The translations under genes were made by a program, and so were the position numbers. A stretch of 64,000 nt of DNA from positions 62,001 to 126,000 of the forward strand of contig CALRGJ010000001.1 of the NCBI GenBank assembly GCA_943357285.1, written 5' to 3'. The stretch's first letter is position 1, and each line of letters opens with the position of its first letter. Below are positions 8,317-16,855 of this stretch, in pieces. This stretch comes from Candidatus Peribacteria bacterium (lineage in GTDB: Bacteria; Patescibacteriota; Gracilibacteria; UBA1369; LOWO2-01-FULL-3). A model generated the notes under the pieces. It did no database searches. It had not been told where the DNA came from and saw only the letters and a list, made by a program, of their open reading frames with translations.

Positions 8317-9144
8317 CTAGATGTTTTTGAAGATGTTTAGGGTCTCTTGGTGGATCTTGTTGTTGCTGCCAAAAATGTCTGCGCCAAAGAGGTCTATTTG
8401 ATTACCGTTGGTGTCGGTGACAGTTCCTCCGGCTTCTTCGATTATTAGAGCTCCAGCGGCGATATCCCAAGGTTTGAGACCAAATTCCCAATATCCTTCA
8501 AAACGACCAGCTGCTACGTAGCAAAGGTCCAATGAAGCGGCCCCGAGTCTGCGTATTGCCTGGCAATGTCCCATCATGGCATTGAAGTATGGAAGATTTA
8601 TTCCTTGGTTTTTATAGGGGAACCCTGTAGCGAAAAGTCCGTTTTTTACTTCGTTGATTTTTGTGACTTGGATTTTTTTATCGTTCATATAGGCTCCCTC
8701 GCCTTTTGTAGCGGAAAAAAGTTCATTCATTCCTGGTGCGTATACTACGCCGACAATTAATTCACCGGTAAGATATTGAAAGTTCTTAGATTTTTCTTTT
8801 TTTGATAATTTGAAGAGACCGATAGAGACGGCATATTCCTTTAATTGATGAGCATAATTAGTGGTGCCGTCGATTGGATCTACAAGCCAAATATATTCAG
8901 AATCGGCATAGTCGCTAAAGTCTGATTTGCGAATAAAACTGGATTCTTCGCCGATAATTGCGTGGTCGGGATAGGCTTTGTTTATTTCTTTTATAATCAT
9001 TTCTTCCGAAGCACGGTCAGCATTGGTGACTAAATCATTTTTACCTTTCTCTTCAATAATTAGGCCTTTTTTTTGTTCGGCTAAAACATATTTCCCAGCT
9101 TTTTTTGCTGTTTTGATGGCAAATTTGAGGAGGTCTTTGTACAT
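8317..9144 (-). CDS. suhB: Inositol monophosphatase family phosphatase
   Basis: 275 aa with the full metal-binding set of the family: IIGEES, WLVDPIDGTTNYAH (residues about 85-99) and LKPWDIAAGALIIEEAGG near the C-terminus. Members hydrolyse inositol-1-phosphate or related sugar phosphates and some act on 3'-phosphoadenosine nucleotides; the exact substrate cannot be read from sequence, so the symbol is a family label. The ATG is only 6 bases after a -10 box. Confidence 0.88.
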   Translation of the reverse strand: MYKDLLKFAIKTAKKAGKYVLAEQKKGLIIEEKGKNDLVTNADRASEEMIIKEINKAYPDHAIIGEESSFIRKSDFSDYADSEYIWLVDPIDGTTNYAHQLKEYAVSIGLFKLSKKEKSKNFQYLTGELIVGVVYAPGMNELFSATKGEGAYMNDKKIQVTKINEVKNGLFATGFPYKNQGINLPYFNAMMGHCQAIRRLGAASLDLCYVAAGRFEGYWEFGLKPWDIAAGALIIEEAGGTVTDTNGNQIDLFGADIFGSNNKIHQETLNIFKNI

Positions 9145-9150
9145 GAGTTT

Positions 9151-9178
9151 ATAATAATCGATAATGATTTTTATTCAA
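9151..9178 (-). promoter_or_regulatory. Promoter of the inositol-phosphatase gene, likely leaderless
   Basis: Minus strand: TTGAAT (9178-9173), 16-base spacer, TATTAT (9156-9151), then six bases (AAACTC) and the ATG at 9144. The normal distance from -10 to start point would put transcription initiation at or next to the A of the ATG. Confidence 0.6.
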
Positions 9179-9265
9179 AGAGCTGTTTTAAAAGGTGAAT
9201 TTAAGGGCATAAACTAGACGAGCAAAGCAATGCATGGTATCATCCTCAGGCTGTTTTCAGAAATT

Positions 9266-11248
9266 ATGAAAAAATTTGTACTTAAATCACCGATGCAACC
9301 GAAGGGCGATCAGCCTGCGGCAATTAAGGCATTGTGTGCTGGATTAAATAAAGGAGAACAATTTCAGACACTACTCGGAGTTACCGGTTCCGGTAAAACT
9401 TTTACGATGGCGAAAGTAGTGGAGGAATTGCAGAGACCTACTATTGTGCTTGCTCATAATAAAACTTTGGCGGCGCAGCTTTGTAGTGAGTTTCAGGAAT
9501 TTTTTCCGGATAATGCGGTGAGTTATTTTGTTTCATATTATGATTATTATCAACCGGAAGCGTATTTGCCTTCTACTGATACTTATATTGAAAAGGATGC
9601 TTCAATTAATGAAGAAATTGAGAAGTTTAGACATGCGGCTACAGTGAACTTACTTACTCGTAAGGATGTTTTGATTGTGGCTTCTGTGTCATGTATTTAC
9701 GGCCTTGGTTCTGTGGATGATTACCAGACTTTGGCGAGAACAATTACGGTAGGTGATAGTATTCCTCGTGATCACTTGTTGCGTCAATTGACGGAGATTC
9801 AATATACCCGTTCGGCAATGGAATTTAAGAATGGTATGTTCCATGTGCTTGGTGATACGGTGGAAGTTTTTCCTCCGGATAGAGATACGGTTTTTAGAAT
9901 CGAATTTTTTGGTGATGATGTAGATGCGATTTCAGAAGTGGATTCTTTTACCGGTGAATTAAAAAATGAATTAAAGAGCATCACTATATTTCCGGCGAAA
10001 CATGATGTTACAACAAAAGATAAGATAGAAAGAGCTATTGCCGGAATTAGAGCGGACATGGAACTTCGTCATGCGGAGCTATTGAAACAGGGTCGTAATA
10101 TTGAAGCTGAGAGAATTAGAACTCGTACAGAATATGATATAGAAATTTTGCAGGAAACTGGATATTGCAGCGGTATTGAGAACTATACTCGTTACTTGGC
10201 CGGTAAACTTCCTGGAGAACCACCTACAACTTTGATGGATTATTTACCGAAGGATTTCTTGTTGTTTATTGATGAGTCCCATATGACAGTTCCTCAAATT
10301 GGAGGTATGCATAATGGAAATTTTTCTCGTAAACAAACTTTGATTGAACACGGTTTCCGTTTACCTTCAGCTCATGATAATAGACCTTTGAAATTTGATG
10401 AGTTTGAAAAGTATATGAACAATACTGTTTTCGTTTCTGCTACTCCTGGAAAATATGAGGATGCGCATACTCCAAAGCATGGAATTGTGGAGCAGGTGGT
10501 AAGACCTACAGGGCTTGTGGATCCGGAAATTTCAGTGCGTCCAATTGCCGGACAAATTGAGGATTTGATGAAGGAAATTACTGCGCGTGTCGTAAAAGGT
10601 GATCGTGTGCTTATTACTACTTTGACTAAACGTGGCGCAGAAGATCTTACTGAATTTTTGTCTGATGCGGATATTCGCGTGAAATATTTACATTCAGATA
10701 TTGATACTTTAGAGAGAATTGAAATTTTGCGTGATCTACGTCTTGGAAAATTTGATGTGCTTGTGGGTATTAACTTATTGCGTGAAGGTTTGGATTTGCC
10801 GGAGGTGAGTCTTGTGGCAATTCTTGATGCTGATAAAGAAGGATTCTTGAGAAGTGCGAGTGCGCTCATTCAGACAGTTGGTCGTTGTGCCCGTAATGTG
10901 AATGGATATGTGATCATGTATGCGGACAAGATGACTGATGCGATGAAGAAGGCGATTGGAGAAACAAGCAGACGTCGCGCTAAACAAATTACTTACAATA
11001 CTGAGCACGGAATTACTCCTGAAACAATCGTGAAAGCAGTTAAGGATATTAGTCAGTTTGGTGGAAAGAAGAAGGGCAAGAAAGGAGATAGAGATCTCGA
11101 TTTAAAGAAAATGCCTAGGGATGAAATGGAGAGAATGATTAAGGTGATGGAAGCAAAGATGGATTTGGCTAGTCAGAATTTAGAATTCGAAAAAGCTGCA
11201 GAGATTAGAGATGAAATTGAGAATATGAAAGAAGAGTTGGGTATGTAG
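9266..11248 (+). CDS. uvrB: Excinuclease ABC subunit B
   Basis: DNA damage recognition helicase of nucleotide excision repair, working with UvrA and UvrC. Visible: Walker A GVTGSGKT, the beta-hairpin segment YYDYYQPEAYLPSTDTYIEK that grips DNA, the DEAD-like box FIDESHM, helicase motifs near the C-terminal half (LHSDIDTLERIEIL, GINLLREGLDLPEVSLVAI, QTVGRCARN), and a C-terminal UVR motif (LEFEKAAEIRDEIENMKEEL). The ATG at 9266 gives MKKFVLKSPMQPKGDQPAAI, matching the family start; 660 aa is normal. An upstream in-frame ATG at 9230 would add 12 unrelated residues. Confidence 0.97.
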   Translation: MKKFVLKSPMQPKGDQPAAIKALCAGLNKGEQFQTLLGVTGSGKTFTMAKVVEELQRPTIVLAHNKTLAAQLCSEFQEFFPDNAVSYFVSYYDYYQPEAYLPSTDTYIEKDASINEEIEKFRHAATVNLLTRKDVLIVASVSCIYGLGSVDDYQTLARTITVGDSIPRDHLLRQLTEIQYTRSAMEFKNGMFHVLGDTVEVFPPDRDTVFRIEFFGDDVDAISEVDSFTGELKNELKSITIFPAKHDVTTKDKIERAIAGIRADMELRHAELLKQGRNIEAERIRTRTEYDIEILQETGYCSGIENYTRYLAGKLPGEPPTTLMDYLPKDFLLFIDESHMTVPQIGGMHNGNFSRKQTLIEHGFRLPSAHDNRPLKFDEFEKYMNNTVFVSATPGKYEDAHTPKHGIVEQVVRPTGLVDPEISVRPIAGQIEDLMKEITARVVKGDRVLITTLTKRGAEDLTEFLSDADIRVKYLHSDIDTLERIEILRDLRLGKFDVLVGINLLREGLDLPEVSLVAILDADKEGFLRSASALIQTVGRCARNVNGYVIMYADKMTDAMKKAIGETSRRRAKQITYNTEHGITPETIVKAVKDISQFGGKKKGKKGDRDLDLKKMPRDEMERMIKVMEAKMDLASQNLEFEKAAEIRDEIENMKEELGM

Positions 11249-11250
11249 AA

Positions 11251-13026
11251 TTATAGTCCGCGTCCACCGCCACCTCCAAAACCACCTCCTGAAAATCCTC
11301 CACTGAATCCGCTGCCACCTCCCCAAGCGCCGTGTCCTCCCTGTCCACCTGGTTTGGTTGTGAGATTGTTTGTTGTAGAATTGGAAAAGCTATTTAGGCT
11401 GTTGGAGAACATAACCATATTGAAGTGGCTATAAGGACTCATAGGATAGTACCAAGAAGGGGGTTTGCTGAGAATTCCGTCGAAGGCGCGGGTCCATTTA
11501 TCTATGATTCCGAAGGCCATAGCGTAGGGTAGAAGTTTTTCGAAGAGAATGTTGTTTTGTTCTTGAAATTTCATTCTGTCTTTTTCGGCGGTGTTTATAT
11601 ATTCGTAAAGTCCCTTTAGTTCGTAATAAGTTTTTGTACCTTTGGTGGTTTTCCTTGGCATTATTGCTCCAAATAAAACGATAATTAATCCGGAAAGTGC
11701 GATTGAGAAAATTTGAAGAGGTGATTCTATGCTGGCGATAAAAAAGGCTACGAAGACCATTCCAAAGCCAATAAATTGATAGGTGGAGCGTACTGTTTCC
11801 GGATTGTGAGGAAAATAATCTCCATCAATTAGGGCTTCCATTACGGAATCAGTAATAGTAGGAACATGAGTGTAAAAACTATTGGCGAGGGCGGATATTT
11901 TTTTCTTTTGGCCCGGTTTATTTTGATTAAAAATTCCCAGAATAATTTCTTTTTCGAATTTTTTTTCTAGAAGACAGGGTTTTACTAATTCTAATTCGTA
12001 ATCTGTTTTTTTGCCGAAAAGCCCCGGATTTTCTATCTCTTTTATTTTAATATAGCCGCGAATTGCGTAGTCAATAATTGTAGCGGTAATATCTCTAGGA
12101 TCGAGTTTTTCATCTAGTATAGTTCCTGTCTCCGTAGGGGATAGACCTTTAGGAGGAATGAAGGTTGGAACAATGGTGTCGGATACTTTTTCATCATCAC
12201 GCCCGTGTTTGTACCAACGGAAAAACATAGTAAGAAAAACGACCAGAGGAAGGAAAATTATTAAATTATCTTTTACAAACCATATTACGATTTGGATGGT
12301 AGATGGGGGAGTGATTGTGCCTTTTGGTAGGCCAAAAACTACCGTCATTCCTTCATATGAATTGAGAGGTGATGTTGTCGAAATTGAAATTGTTTTTTCG
12401 TCTATTTTTTTGAATTCACAGTTGCGGTCTGTTGATCCATATGATCCTGTGAGGCAGGACACTTGAGGTGTTTCCGGTATGTTTATTGGTGAATGAATGG
12501 TCGTAGTTACTGATCTAGTCGGGACAGTCCATTCTGTTCCGTTGGCGTTCCAGTAAAATTCATCGTGGTCTTCGAAAGTATTGAAAACATTATCGATGTG
12601 ATAGTTAATGATGAATTTAGCTTCATTGTTCATTAAACTATCATCTTTCGTAGTCATTTGTACTTTGAGATATCCATTTTCTTTGGATGTTTTTCTATCC
12701 CATGGTTGTCCGTTTTCATCTATTGTTTTGATGATTTTTATTGGAGTGCTTCTGTTGTTTGTGAAATAGTATGGAATATCTCGTTCAATTCCTCTATGAG
12801 ATTCTTTGCTGAAGTCCGCTACGATTGTTTCGTTTATATCTGCGGAACTGTCCGTATTTAAATAGATGTCTGAGTTGAAAGATTTTATTTCCCAATTTTC
12901 TATTAGGTTTCCTTGATTATCGTAGGCTTGAATTATTTCATTGGGGTTTGTCTCAGCAAAAACTAAATCTGCCTGTAGAAACAGGAAAATCCCTAAGAAA
13001 AATGAGGCTTTTTGCTTTAATGTCAT
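11251..13026 (-). CDS. DUF2207 (YciQ-like) membrane protein with Gly-rich tail
   Basis: 591 aa. A signal-type hydrophobic N-terminus (about 5-24, ending VFAET), a large extracellular beta-rich DUF2207 domain (about 30-240), a transmembrane segment near 250-268, a cytoplasmic part, a pair of further membrane segments (about 420-460), and a Ser/Gly-rich tail GGGSGFSGGFSGGGFGGGGG. This order is typical of the family. It directly follows lemA with TAATG overlap, an arrangement seen often for LemA/DUF2207 pairs; the role is uncharacterised. It ends 2 bases from uvrB. Confidence 0.85.
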   Translation of the reverse strand: MTLKQKASFFLGIFLFLQADLVFAETNPNEIIQAYDNQGNLIENWEIKSFNSDIYLNTDSSADINETIVADFSKESHRGIERDIPYYFTNNRSTPIKIIKTIDENGQPWDRKTSKENGYLKVQMTTKDDSLMNNEAKFIINYHIDNVFNTFEDHDEFYWNANGTEWTVPTRSVTTTIHSPINIPETPQVSCLTGSYGSTDRNCEFKKIDEKTISISTTSPLNSYEGMTVVFGLPKGTITPPSTIQIVIWFVKDNLIIFLPLVVFLTMFFRWYKHGRDDEKVSDTIVPTFIPPKGLSPTETGTILDEKLDPRDITATIIDYAIRGYIKIKEIENPGLFGKKTDYELELVKPCLLEKKFEKEIILGIFNQNKPGQKKKISALANSFYTHVPTITDSVMEALIDGDYFPHNPETVRSTYQFIGFGMVFVAFFIASIESPLQIFSIALSGLIIVLFGAIMPRKTTKGTKTYYELKGLYEYINTAEKDRMKFQEQNNILFEKLLPYAMAFGIIDKWTRAFDGILSKPPSWYYPMSPYSHFNMVMFSNSLNSFSNSTTNNLTTKPGGQGGHGAWGGGSGFSGGFSGGGFGGGGGRGL

Positions 13027-13637
13027 TATTGCTTTGGTTGCTCTGGTGTCACAGGTGTCACAGGAGTTGCAGGAGTTGCTGGAGTCGGAGCTGGTGTGAA
13101 ACTTACTTTAACATTCTCTTTTTCTCCTTCGTTTGCCTGGAAAAATTCTTTTTTACTTAAACCTAGAGGTCCGGCAATAATGTTATTTGGGAATACTTCG
13201 AGTTTAGTATTGAGATCACGAACTGTAGCATTGTAATAACGACGAGAAAGCTGAATATGTTCTTCTATTTCAGCAAGAGTTCTTTGAAGATCCATGAAAT
13301 TTTGATTGGCTTTCAAATCAGGATAGCTTTCAGATAGAGCAAAAATTGTTTTCAAAGCTCCGGCCATCATATTCTCCGCTTGCTCTTTCTCCGGAAGAGT
13401 TTTTGCATTCATCGCAATATTACGAGCTTGGATTACTTTTTCTAAAGTTTGAGCTTCGTGTCCGGCATAACCTTTTACAGTTTCAACCAAGTTTGGTATT
13501 AAGTCATAACGTCTCTTGAGCTGAGTATCTATATCTGCCCAAGCTTCTTCAACTTTATTCTTTAGAGTAATTACTCCATTATAAACGCTTACAACCATTA
13601 CTGCTAAAACAGCTAGAATTAAAAGTGCGTAAATCAT
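13026..13637 (-). CDS. lemA: LemA family protein
   Basis: 203 aa. An N-terminal membrane helix (about 2-22), then the LemA helical core: VEEAWADIDTQLKRRYDLIPNLVE, YAGHEAQTLEKV and RRYYNATVRDLNTKLEVFPNNIIA. The last 25 residues are a Pro/Thr/Ala-rich repeat (PATPATPVTPVTPEQPKQ), not part of the usual core. The stop overlaps the DUF2207 start by one base. The function of LemA proteins in bacteria is not settled. Confidence 0.93.
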   Translation of the reverse strand: MIYALLILAVLAVMVVSVYNGVITLKNKVEEAWADIDTQLKRRYDLIPNLVETVKGYAGHEAQTLEKVIQARNIAMNAKTLPEKEQAENMMAGALKTIFALSESYPDLKANQNFMDLQRTLAEIEEHIQLSRRYYNATVRDLNTKLEVFPNNIIAGPLGLSKKEFFQANEGEKENVKVSFTPAPTPATPATPVTPVTPEQPKQ

Positions 13638-13698
13638 ATAGTCATTAAATATTTAATAATCTTATTTGATTCTACTAGTAATTGGATTTTTGGCAAAT

Positions 13699-14298
13699 CT
13701 ATAAGGATTTTTCTACTTCAGTCCAATTCACTACATTCCACCAAGCATTCATGTAGTCTGGGCGACGATTTTGGTAATTGAGATAGTAGGCATGTTCCCA
13801 AACGTCTAGTCCAAGAATTGGTTTTAAGCCTTCGGAAAGAGGGGAATCTTGATTTGCTGAAGAAGTGACGATTAGAGCTCCAGTCTTATCAATTGAAAGC
13901 CAAGCCCAGCCACTACCAAATCTATTTGCAGCTGCTGTGTTGAATTCTTCTTTGAATTTATCGAAGCTGCCAAATTTTGTCGTGATCATTTCTGCAAGTT
14001 TCCCGGATGGTTGTCCGCCGGCATTTGGAGCCATTATTTTCCAGAACATGGAGTGATTGTAGTGTCCTCCTCCGTGATTTTTTACAGCCGTCCTAATATC
14101 TTCCGGTACTGCATTTAGATCTTTTAGAAGTTCTTCAGCAGGTTTGTCAGCAAGTTCTGGATATTTAGAAAGAGCAGCATTTAATTTATCGATATAAGTT
14201 TGATGATGTTTAGTGTGGTGAATTTCCATTGTGCGTGCATCGATGTGTGGTTCTAGGGCGTCGTATGCGTATGGAAGGGCAGGAAGTGTGTGTGCCAT
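13699..14298 (-). CDS. sodA: Superoxide dismutase (Fe/Mn family)
   Basis: 199 aa, all four metal ligands in place: H27 ([11 protein letters not shown]), H82 ([11 protein letters not shown]), D165 and H169 ([12 protein letters not shown]). Gly77 with Gln150 (SSANQDSPL) is the pattern usual in Mn-preferring enzymes, though metal choice is hard to prove from sequence. No signal peptide, so cytoplasmic. An antioxidant enzyme is uncommon in strictly fermentative CPR bacteria and fits with the manganese importer at 16856. Confidence 0.95.
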   Translation of the reverse strand: MAHTLPALPYAYDALEPHIDARTMEIHHTKHHQTYIDKLNAALSKYPELADKPAEELLKDLNAVPEDIRTAVKNHGGGHYNHSMFWKIMAPNAGGQPSGKLAEMITTKFGSFDKFKEEFNTAAANRFGSGWAWLSIDKTGALIVTSSANQDSPLSEGLKPILGLDVWEHAYYLNYQNRRPDYMNAWWNVVNWTEVEKSL

Positions 14299-14418
14299 AT
14301 CTGTTGTTGTTAATTAGTACGTCTATAGTCCAATTTAACATTATTTAGCATTTTTGGCTAAAAAATTTTTAAAGTCGGTGAATTCTTTGGATAGTTTTGT
14401 GGTGACTTTCTCTTTATA

Positions 14419-16224
14419 TTAGTTGAGGTAATTGGCTATTCTAATTACATCTGCAAATACGCCAGCTGCGGTGACTTCTGCTCCTGCGCCCGGTCCTTTG
14501 ATGACTAGTGGTCTTTCTAGGTATCGTGTGCTTGTAAATGAGACAATATTATCGCTTCCGGAAAGGGCGCTGAATGGGTGAGCTGAATCTACGGTCTCGA
14601 GTTTTACGCTGGCTTTTCCGTTTTCAATTTTTGCAATGTAGCAGAGTCTTTTCCCTTCTGTTTTTGCCTTGGCAAGTTTTTCTGAATAGTCGGAATTGTG
14701 GGTGGAAAGTTTTGAGAAAAATTCTTCTATGCTCGAAGTTTGTCTACAATCTTCCGGTACTAAATTTTCTACTGATATATCTTTCATTTCCAGTGGTAAT
14801 CCAATTTCTCTGGCGAGTATAAGTATTTTTCTGGCTGCATCAATTCCGTTTAAGTCATCTCTTGGGTCTGGTTCTGTATAGCCTTTTTGCTTGGTTTCTA
14901 GTACGACTTCGCTGAAAGCTTTTTCTCCTGTGAAGGAATTGAAAATGTAGCTAAGTGTACCTGAAAGTACCGCTTCTATTCTTATAATTTTGTCTCCACT
15001 GTAAAGAAGGTCATGTAGTGTATTGATTATAGGTAAACCAGCTCCAACATTTGTTTCGTATAGAAATTTGATGTTTGATTTTTTTGCGGTCTCTTTGAGT
15101 TTTAAGTAAGTTTTATAATCACCTGAATTGGCTTTTTTATTTGGGGTTACAATTGAAATACTGTTTCCAAGAATTTTTTCATAATTTTCGGTAATTTTTT
15201 CATTGCCTGTGCTATCTATGAAAATGCTGTTTGGCAGATTGAGTTTTATCATTTTTTCGACAAATTCTTCTGTAGTTGATGGTTCGCTATTTTCTAATGT
15301 TTCTTTCCAATTTTTTAAATCTATTCCGTCTTTATCAAAGAATGATTTTTTACTATTTGCGATGCCAATTAATTTTATTTCTAGGGATTGGTTTTGTTGA
15401 AGAGAGGCACTTTGTGCTTGAATTTGATCGAGTAGGGTAGAGCCGATTTGTCCGCAACCAATCATGAAAATATTTAGGGTTTTTGTTCCCGATAGAAAAA
15501 ATGCATCATGAATGGCGTTCAGAGCTTTTTCTTCATCAGTTTTACTTATTACTGTAGAAATGTTGAGCTCTGATGATCCTTGAGCAATGGCGGAAATATT
15601 TATGCCATTTTTTCCGAGAGCAGAAAATAGTTTGGCGGAGATACCAGGTGTGTGGCGCATGTTTTCGCCTACGATGGCGATGATAGAAAGATTTTTTTCG
15701 ATAAAGACTGGATCTATCTGATTGTTTTTTATTTCTTCTGAAAATTCTGATTCAATGGCGTTTTTTGCTTGTTCGGCTGAGTTTGGCTCTACGGCGAAGC
15801 AGATTGAGTGTTCGGAAGATGCCTGACTGATGAGAATGATGTTTATTTTTTCATTGGAAAGTGCGCCAAAAAGTCTTTTTGAAACTCCTGGTACTCCTAC
15901 CATTCCACTACCTTGTAAACGTAGAAGCGCGATGTCTGAAATAGAGGAAATTCCCTGGATGATGAAATTATGATTAGTTTTTTTGCTAATAACTGTTCCA
16001 GGGAAATCAGGATTTAGTTTATTTTTAATAACTATTGGAATGTTTTTTCTTTGGGCTTCTTGTATTACTGTTGGGTGAATTATTTTTACTCCGAAATGGC
16101 ACATTTCCATCGCTTCAATGTAACTTATTTCCTTGATTGGAAAGGCCTTTTTTACTTTTCTAGGATTGGCTGTCATTAGTCCATCTGTATCTGTCCATAT
16201 CTCTATTTTTTGAGAATTTTCCAT
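14419..16224 (-). CDS. thrA: Homoserine dehydrogenase with ACT domains and only the end of an aspartokinase domain (ThrA type)
   Basis: 601 aa; bifunctional ThrA is about 820. The protein starts at MENSQKIEIWTDTDGLMTANP, which matches the middle of ThrA (near residue 230 of the E. coli protein), so the KFGGTS kinase core is absent. What follows is colinear: the end of the kinase lobe, two ACT regulatory segments (about 95-245, including AIVGENMRHTPGISAKLF and INISAIAQGSSELNIS), the NAD(P)-binding IGCGQIGSTLL, and the dehydrogenase catalytic region (VTPNKKAN, ETNVGAGLPIINTL, GYTEPDPRDDLNGIDAARK). The frame is intact and preceded by a threonine attenuator, so the gene is probably expressed. A separate aspartokinase would have to be encoded elsewhere. 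It could also be a recent deletion derivative. Confidence 0.9.
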   Translation of the reverse strand: MENSQKIEIWTDTDGLMTANPRKVKKAFPIKEISYIEAMEMCHFGVKIIHPTVIQEAQRKNIPIVIKNKLNPDFPGTVISKKTNHNFIIQGISSISDIALLRLQGSGMVGVPGVSKRLFGALSNEKINIILISQASSEHSICFAVEPNSAEQAKNAIESEFSEEIKNNQIDPVFIEKNLSIIAIVGENMRHTPGISAKLFSALGKNGINISAIAQGSSELNISTVISKTDEEKALNAIHDAFFLSGTKTLNIFMIGCGQIGSTLLDQIQAQSASLQQNQSLEIKLIGIANSKKSFFDKDGIDLKNWKETLENSEPSTTEEFVEKMIKLNLPNSIFIDSTGNEKITENYEKILGNSISIVTPNKKANSGDYKTYLKLKETAKKSNIKFLYETNVGAGLPIINTLHDLLYSGDKIIRIEAVLSGTLSYIFNSFTGEKAFSEVVLETKQKGYTEPDPRDDLNGIDAARKILILAREIGLPLEMKDISVENLVPEDCRQTSSIEEFFSKLSTHNSDYSEKLAKAKTEGKRLCYIAKIENGKASVKLETVDSAHPFSALSGSDNIVSFTSTRYLERPLVIKGPGAGAEVTAAGVFADVIRIANYLN

Positions 16225-16234
16225 AATTTTGAGT

Positions 16235-16263
16235 AAAAAAATAACCGACTACTTTGGAGTCGG
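16235..16263 (-). terminator. Attenuator terminator upstream of thrA
   Basis: Minus strand: CCGACT (16263-16258), 7-base loop, AGTCGG (16250-16245), then TTATTTTTTT. It lies 29 bases after the leader peptide stop codon and 10 bases before the thrA ATG. Its 5' arm can instead pair upstream: TGGAGTC (16290-16284) with GACTCCA (16261-16255), extended by GTAAT (16280-16276) with ATTAC (16269-16265), forming an antiterminator. Confidence 0.9.
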
Positions 16264-16291
16264 TGTAATGAGTGTATTACCAAGACTCCAT

Positions 16292-16345
16292 CTACATAAT
16301 TGTAGTGGTTGTAGTAGTCGTGATAATTAGTGCGAACTTGTTCAT
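16292..16345 (-). CDS. Threonine-rich leader peptide of the thr attenuator
   Basis: A 17-residue ORF, MNKFALIITTTTTTTIM, ending in TAG, with seven consecutive Thr codons flanked by Ile codons. This is the composition of the enterobacterial thrL peptide. The codons sit on the first strand of a small hairpin (CTACA/TGTAG, 16305-16292) that competes with the antiterminator. Ribosome stalling at Thr codons when charged tRNA-Thr is low would free the antiterminator and allow thrA transcription. The likely transcription start is at or next to the ATG. Confidence 0.9.
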   Translation of the reverse strand: MNKFALIITTTTTTTIM

Positions 16346-16351
16346 GGCTTA

Positions 16352-16381
16352 TGTATAACAGAGAGAAGTTTAGAGTGTCAA
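16352..16381 (-). promoter_or_regulatory. Promoter of the thr leader
   Basis: Minus strand: perfect TTGACA (16381-16376), 17-base spacer, TTATAC (16358-16353), or 18 bases to TATACA (16357-16352). The -35 box overlaps the stop codon of the upstream mntR-like gene. The expected start point is 16346-16345, making the leader peptide mRNA nearly leaderless. Confidence 0.75.
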
Positions 16382-16758
16382 ATCTTTGGTTTGAATTTTT
16401 TGTCTTTGAGAAATTTTGCTGTTTGGCGGAGACGGTCTAGTGTTATTTGGCTTAGGCTGTGCTCGATTCCGTGGATATCTTTTTCTTGGATATTTTCTGG
16501 TATATCAAGAATTGTTAATAATTCAGCGAGAACTTCATGTCTCTCAGCTACTTTTTTGCCGATTTTTTTACCTTTCACTGTTAATTTGAGAGGTAAGTAT
16601 GGCTTATAGATTACGCATTCATCTTTTTCTAGACGTTGCATCATCTGGGTGACGGAAGGCTTGCTGAGTTTTAAAATCTTTGCGATATCTGATATGCGAA
16701 CTAAGCCTTGTTCTATGGTTAGTTTGTATATCGTTTCTAAATAATCTTCTTGTTCCAT
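16378..16758 (-). CDS. DtxR/MntR-family metal-dependent repressor
   Basis: 126 aa. N-terminal winged helix (QEDYLETIYKL, ISDIAKILKLSKPSVTQMMQRLEKD), then a dimerisation domain with metal ligands expected around ERHEVLAELL and HGIEHSLSQITLDRL. It lacks the C-terminal SH3-like domain of longer DtxR proteins, like MntR. It is divergent from mntH across 97 bases that contain a DtxR-type dyad, so it probably represses manganese uptake when Mn or Fe is plentiful. Ends in TGA. Confidence 0.88.
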   Translation of the reverse strand: MEQEDYLETIYKLTIEQGLVRISDIAKILKLSKPSVTQMMQRLEKDECVIYKPYLPLKLTVKGKKIGKKVAERHEVLAELLTILDIPENIQEKDIHGIEHSLSQITLDRLRQTAKFLKDKKFKPKI

Positions 16759-16786
16759 GTAGATATATTAACTTTAGATGTCGACA

Positions 16787-16815
16787 TTGACAAGGTGAAA
16801 GTAAGGGTGTATTAA
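16787..16815 (+). promoter_or_regulatory. Promoter of mntH
   Basis: TTGACA (16787-16792), 17-base spacer, TATTAA (16810-16815). The start point near 16822 falls inside the dyad at 16820-16835. Confidence 0.7.
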
Positions 16816-16819
16816 TAAA

Positions 16820-16835
16820 GTTAGTATAGCCTAAC
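16820..16835. promoter_or_regulatory. Probable MntR/DtxR operator
   Basis: A perfect dyad GTTAG-N6-CTAAC (GTTAGTATAGCCTAAC) resembling the core of the DtxR-type box TTAGGTTAGCCTAACC. It covers the predicted mntH start point, where a bound repressor would block transcription. Assignment to the neighbouring regulator is inference. Confidence 0.55.
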
Positions 16836-16855
16836 ATTTAGCCGTTACAGATACG

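Noticed and set aside
10372-10869. Minus-strand ORF of 165 codons inside uvrB
   Set aside because: Low-complexity Ser/Thr translation antisense to a conserved gene; a shadow of uvrB codon usage. The same holds for other antisense ORFs, e.g. 3361-3678, 29623-29949 and 35335-35658.
14338-14366. Terminator after thrA (TTTAGC/GCTAAA hairpin)
   Set aside because: Stem of six A/T-rich pairs without a T-run on the minus strand; not supported as a terminator.
16793-16855. Manganese riboswitch (yybP-ykoY type) upstream of mntH
   Set aside because: The predicted leader is about 34 bases and lacks the paired CUC loops; a DtxR-type dyad explains control.
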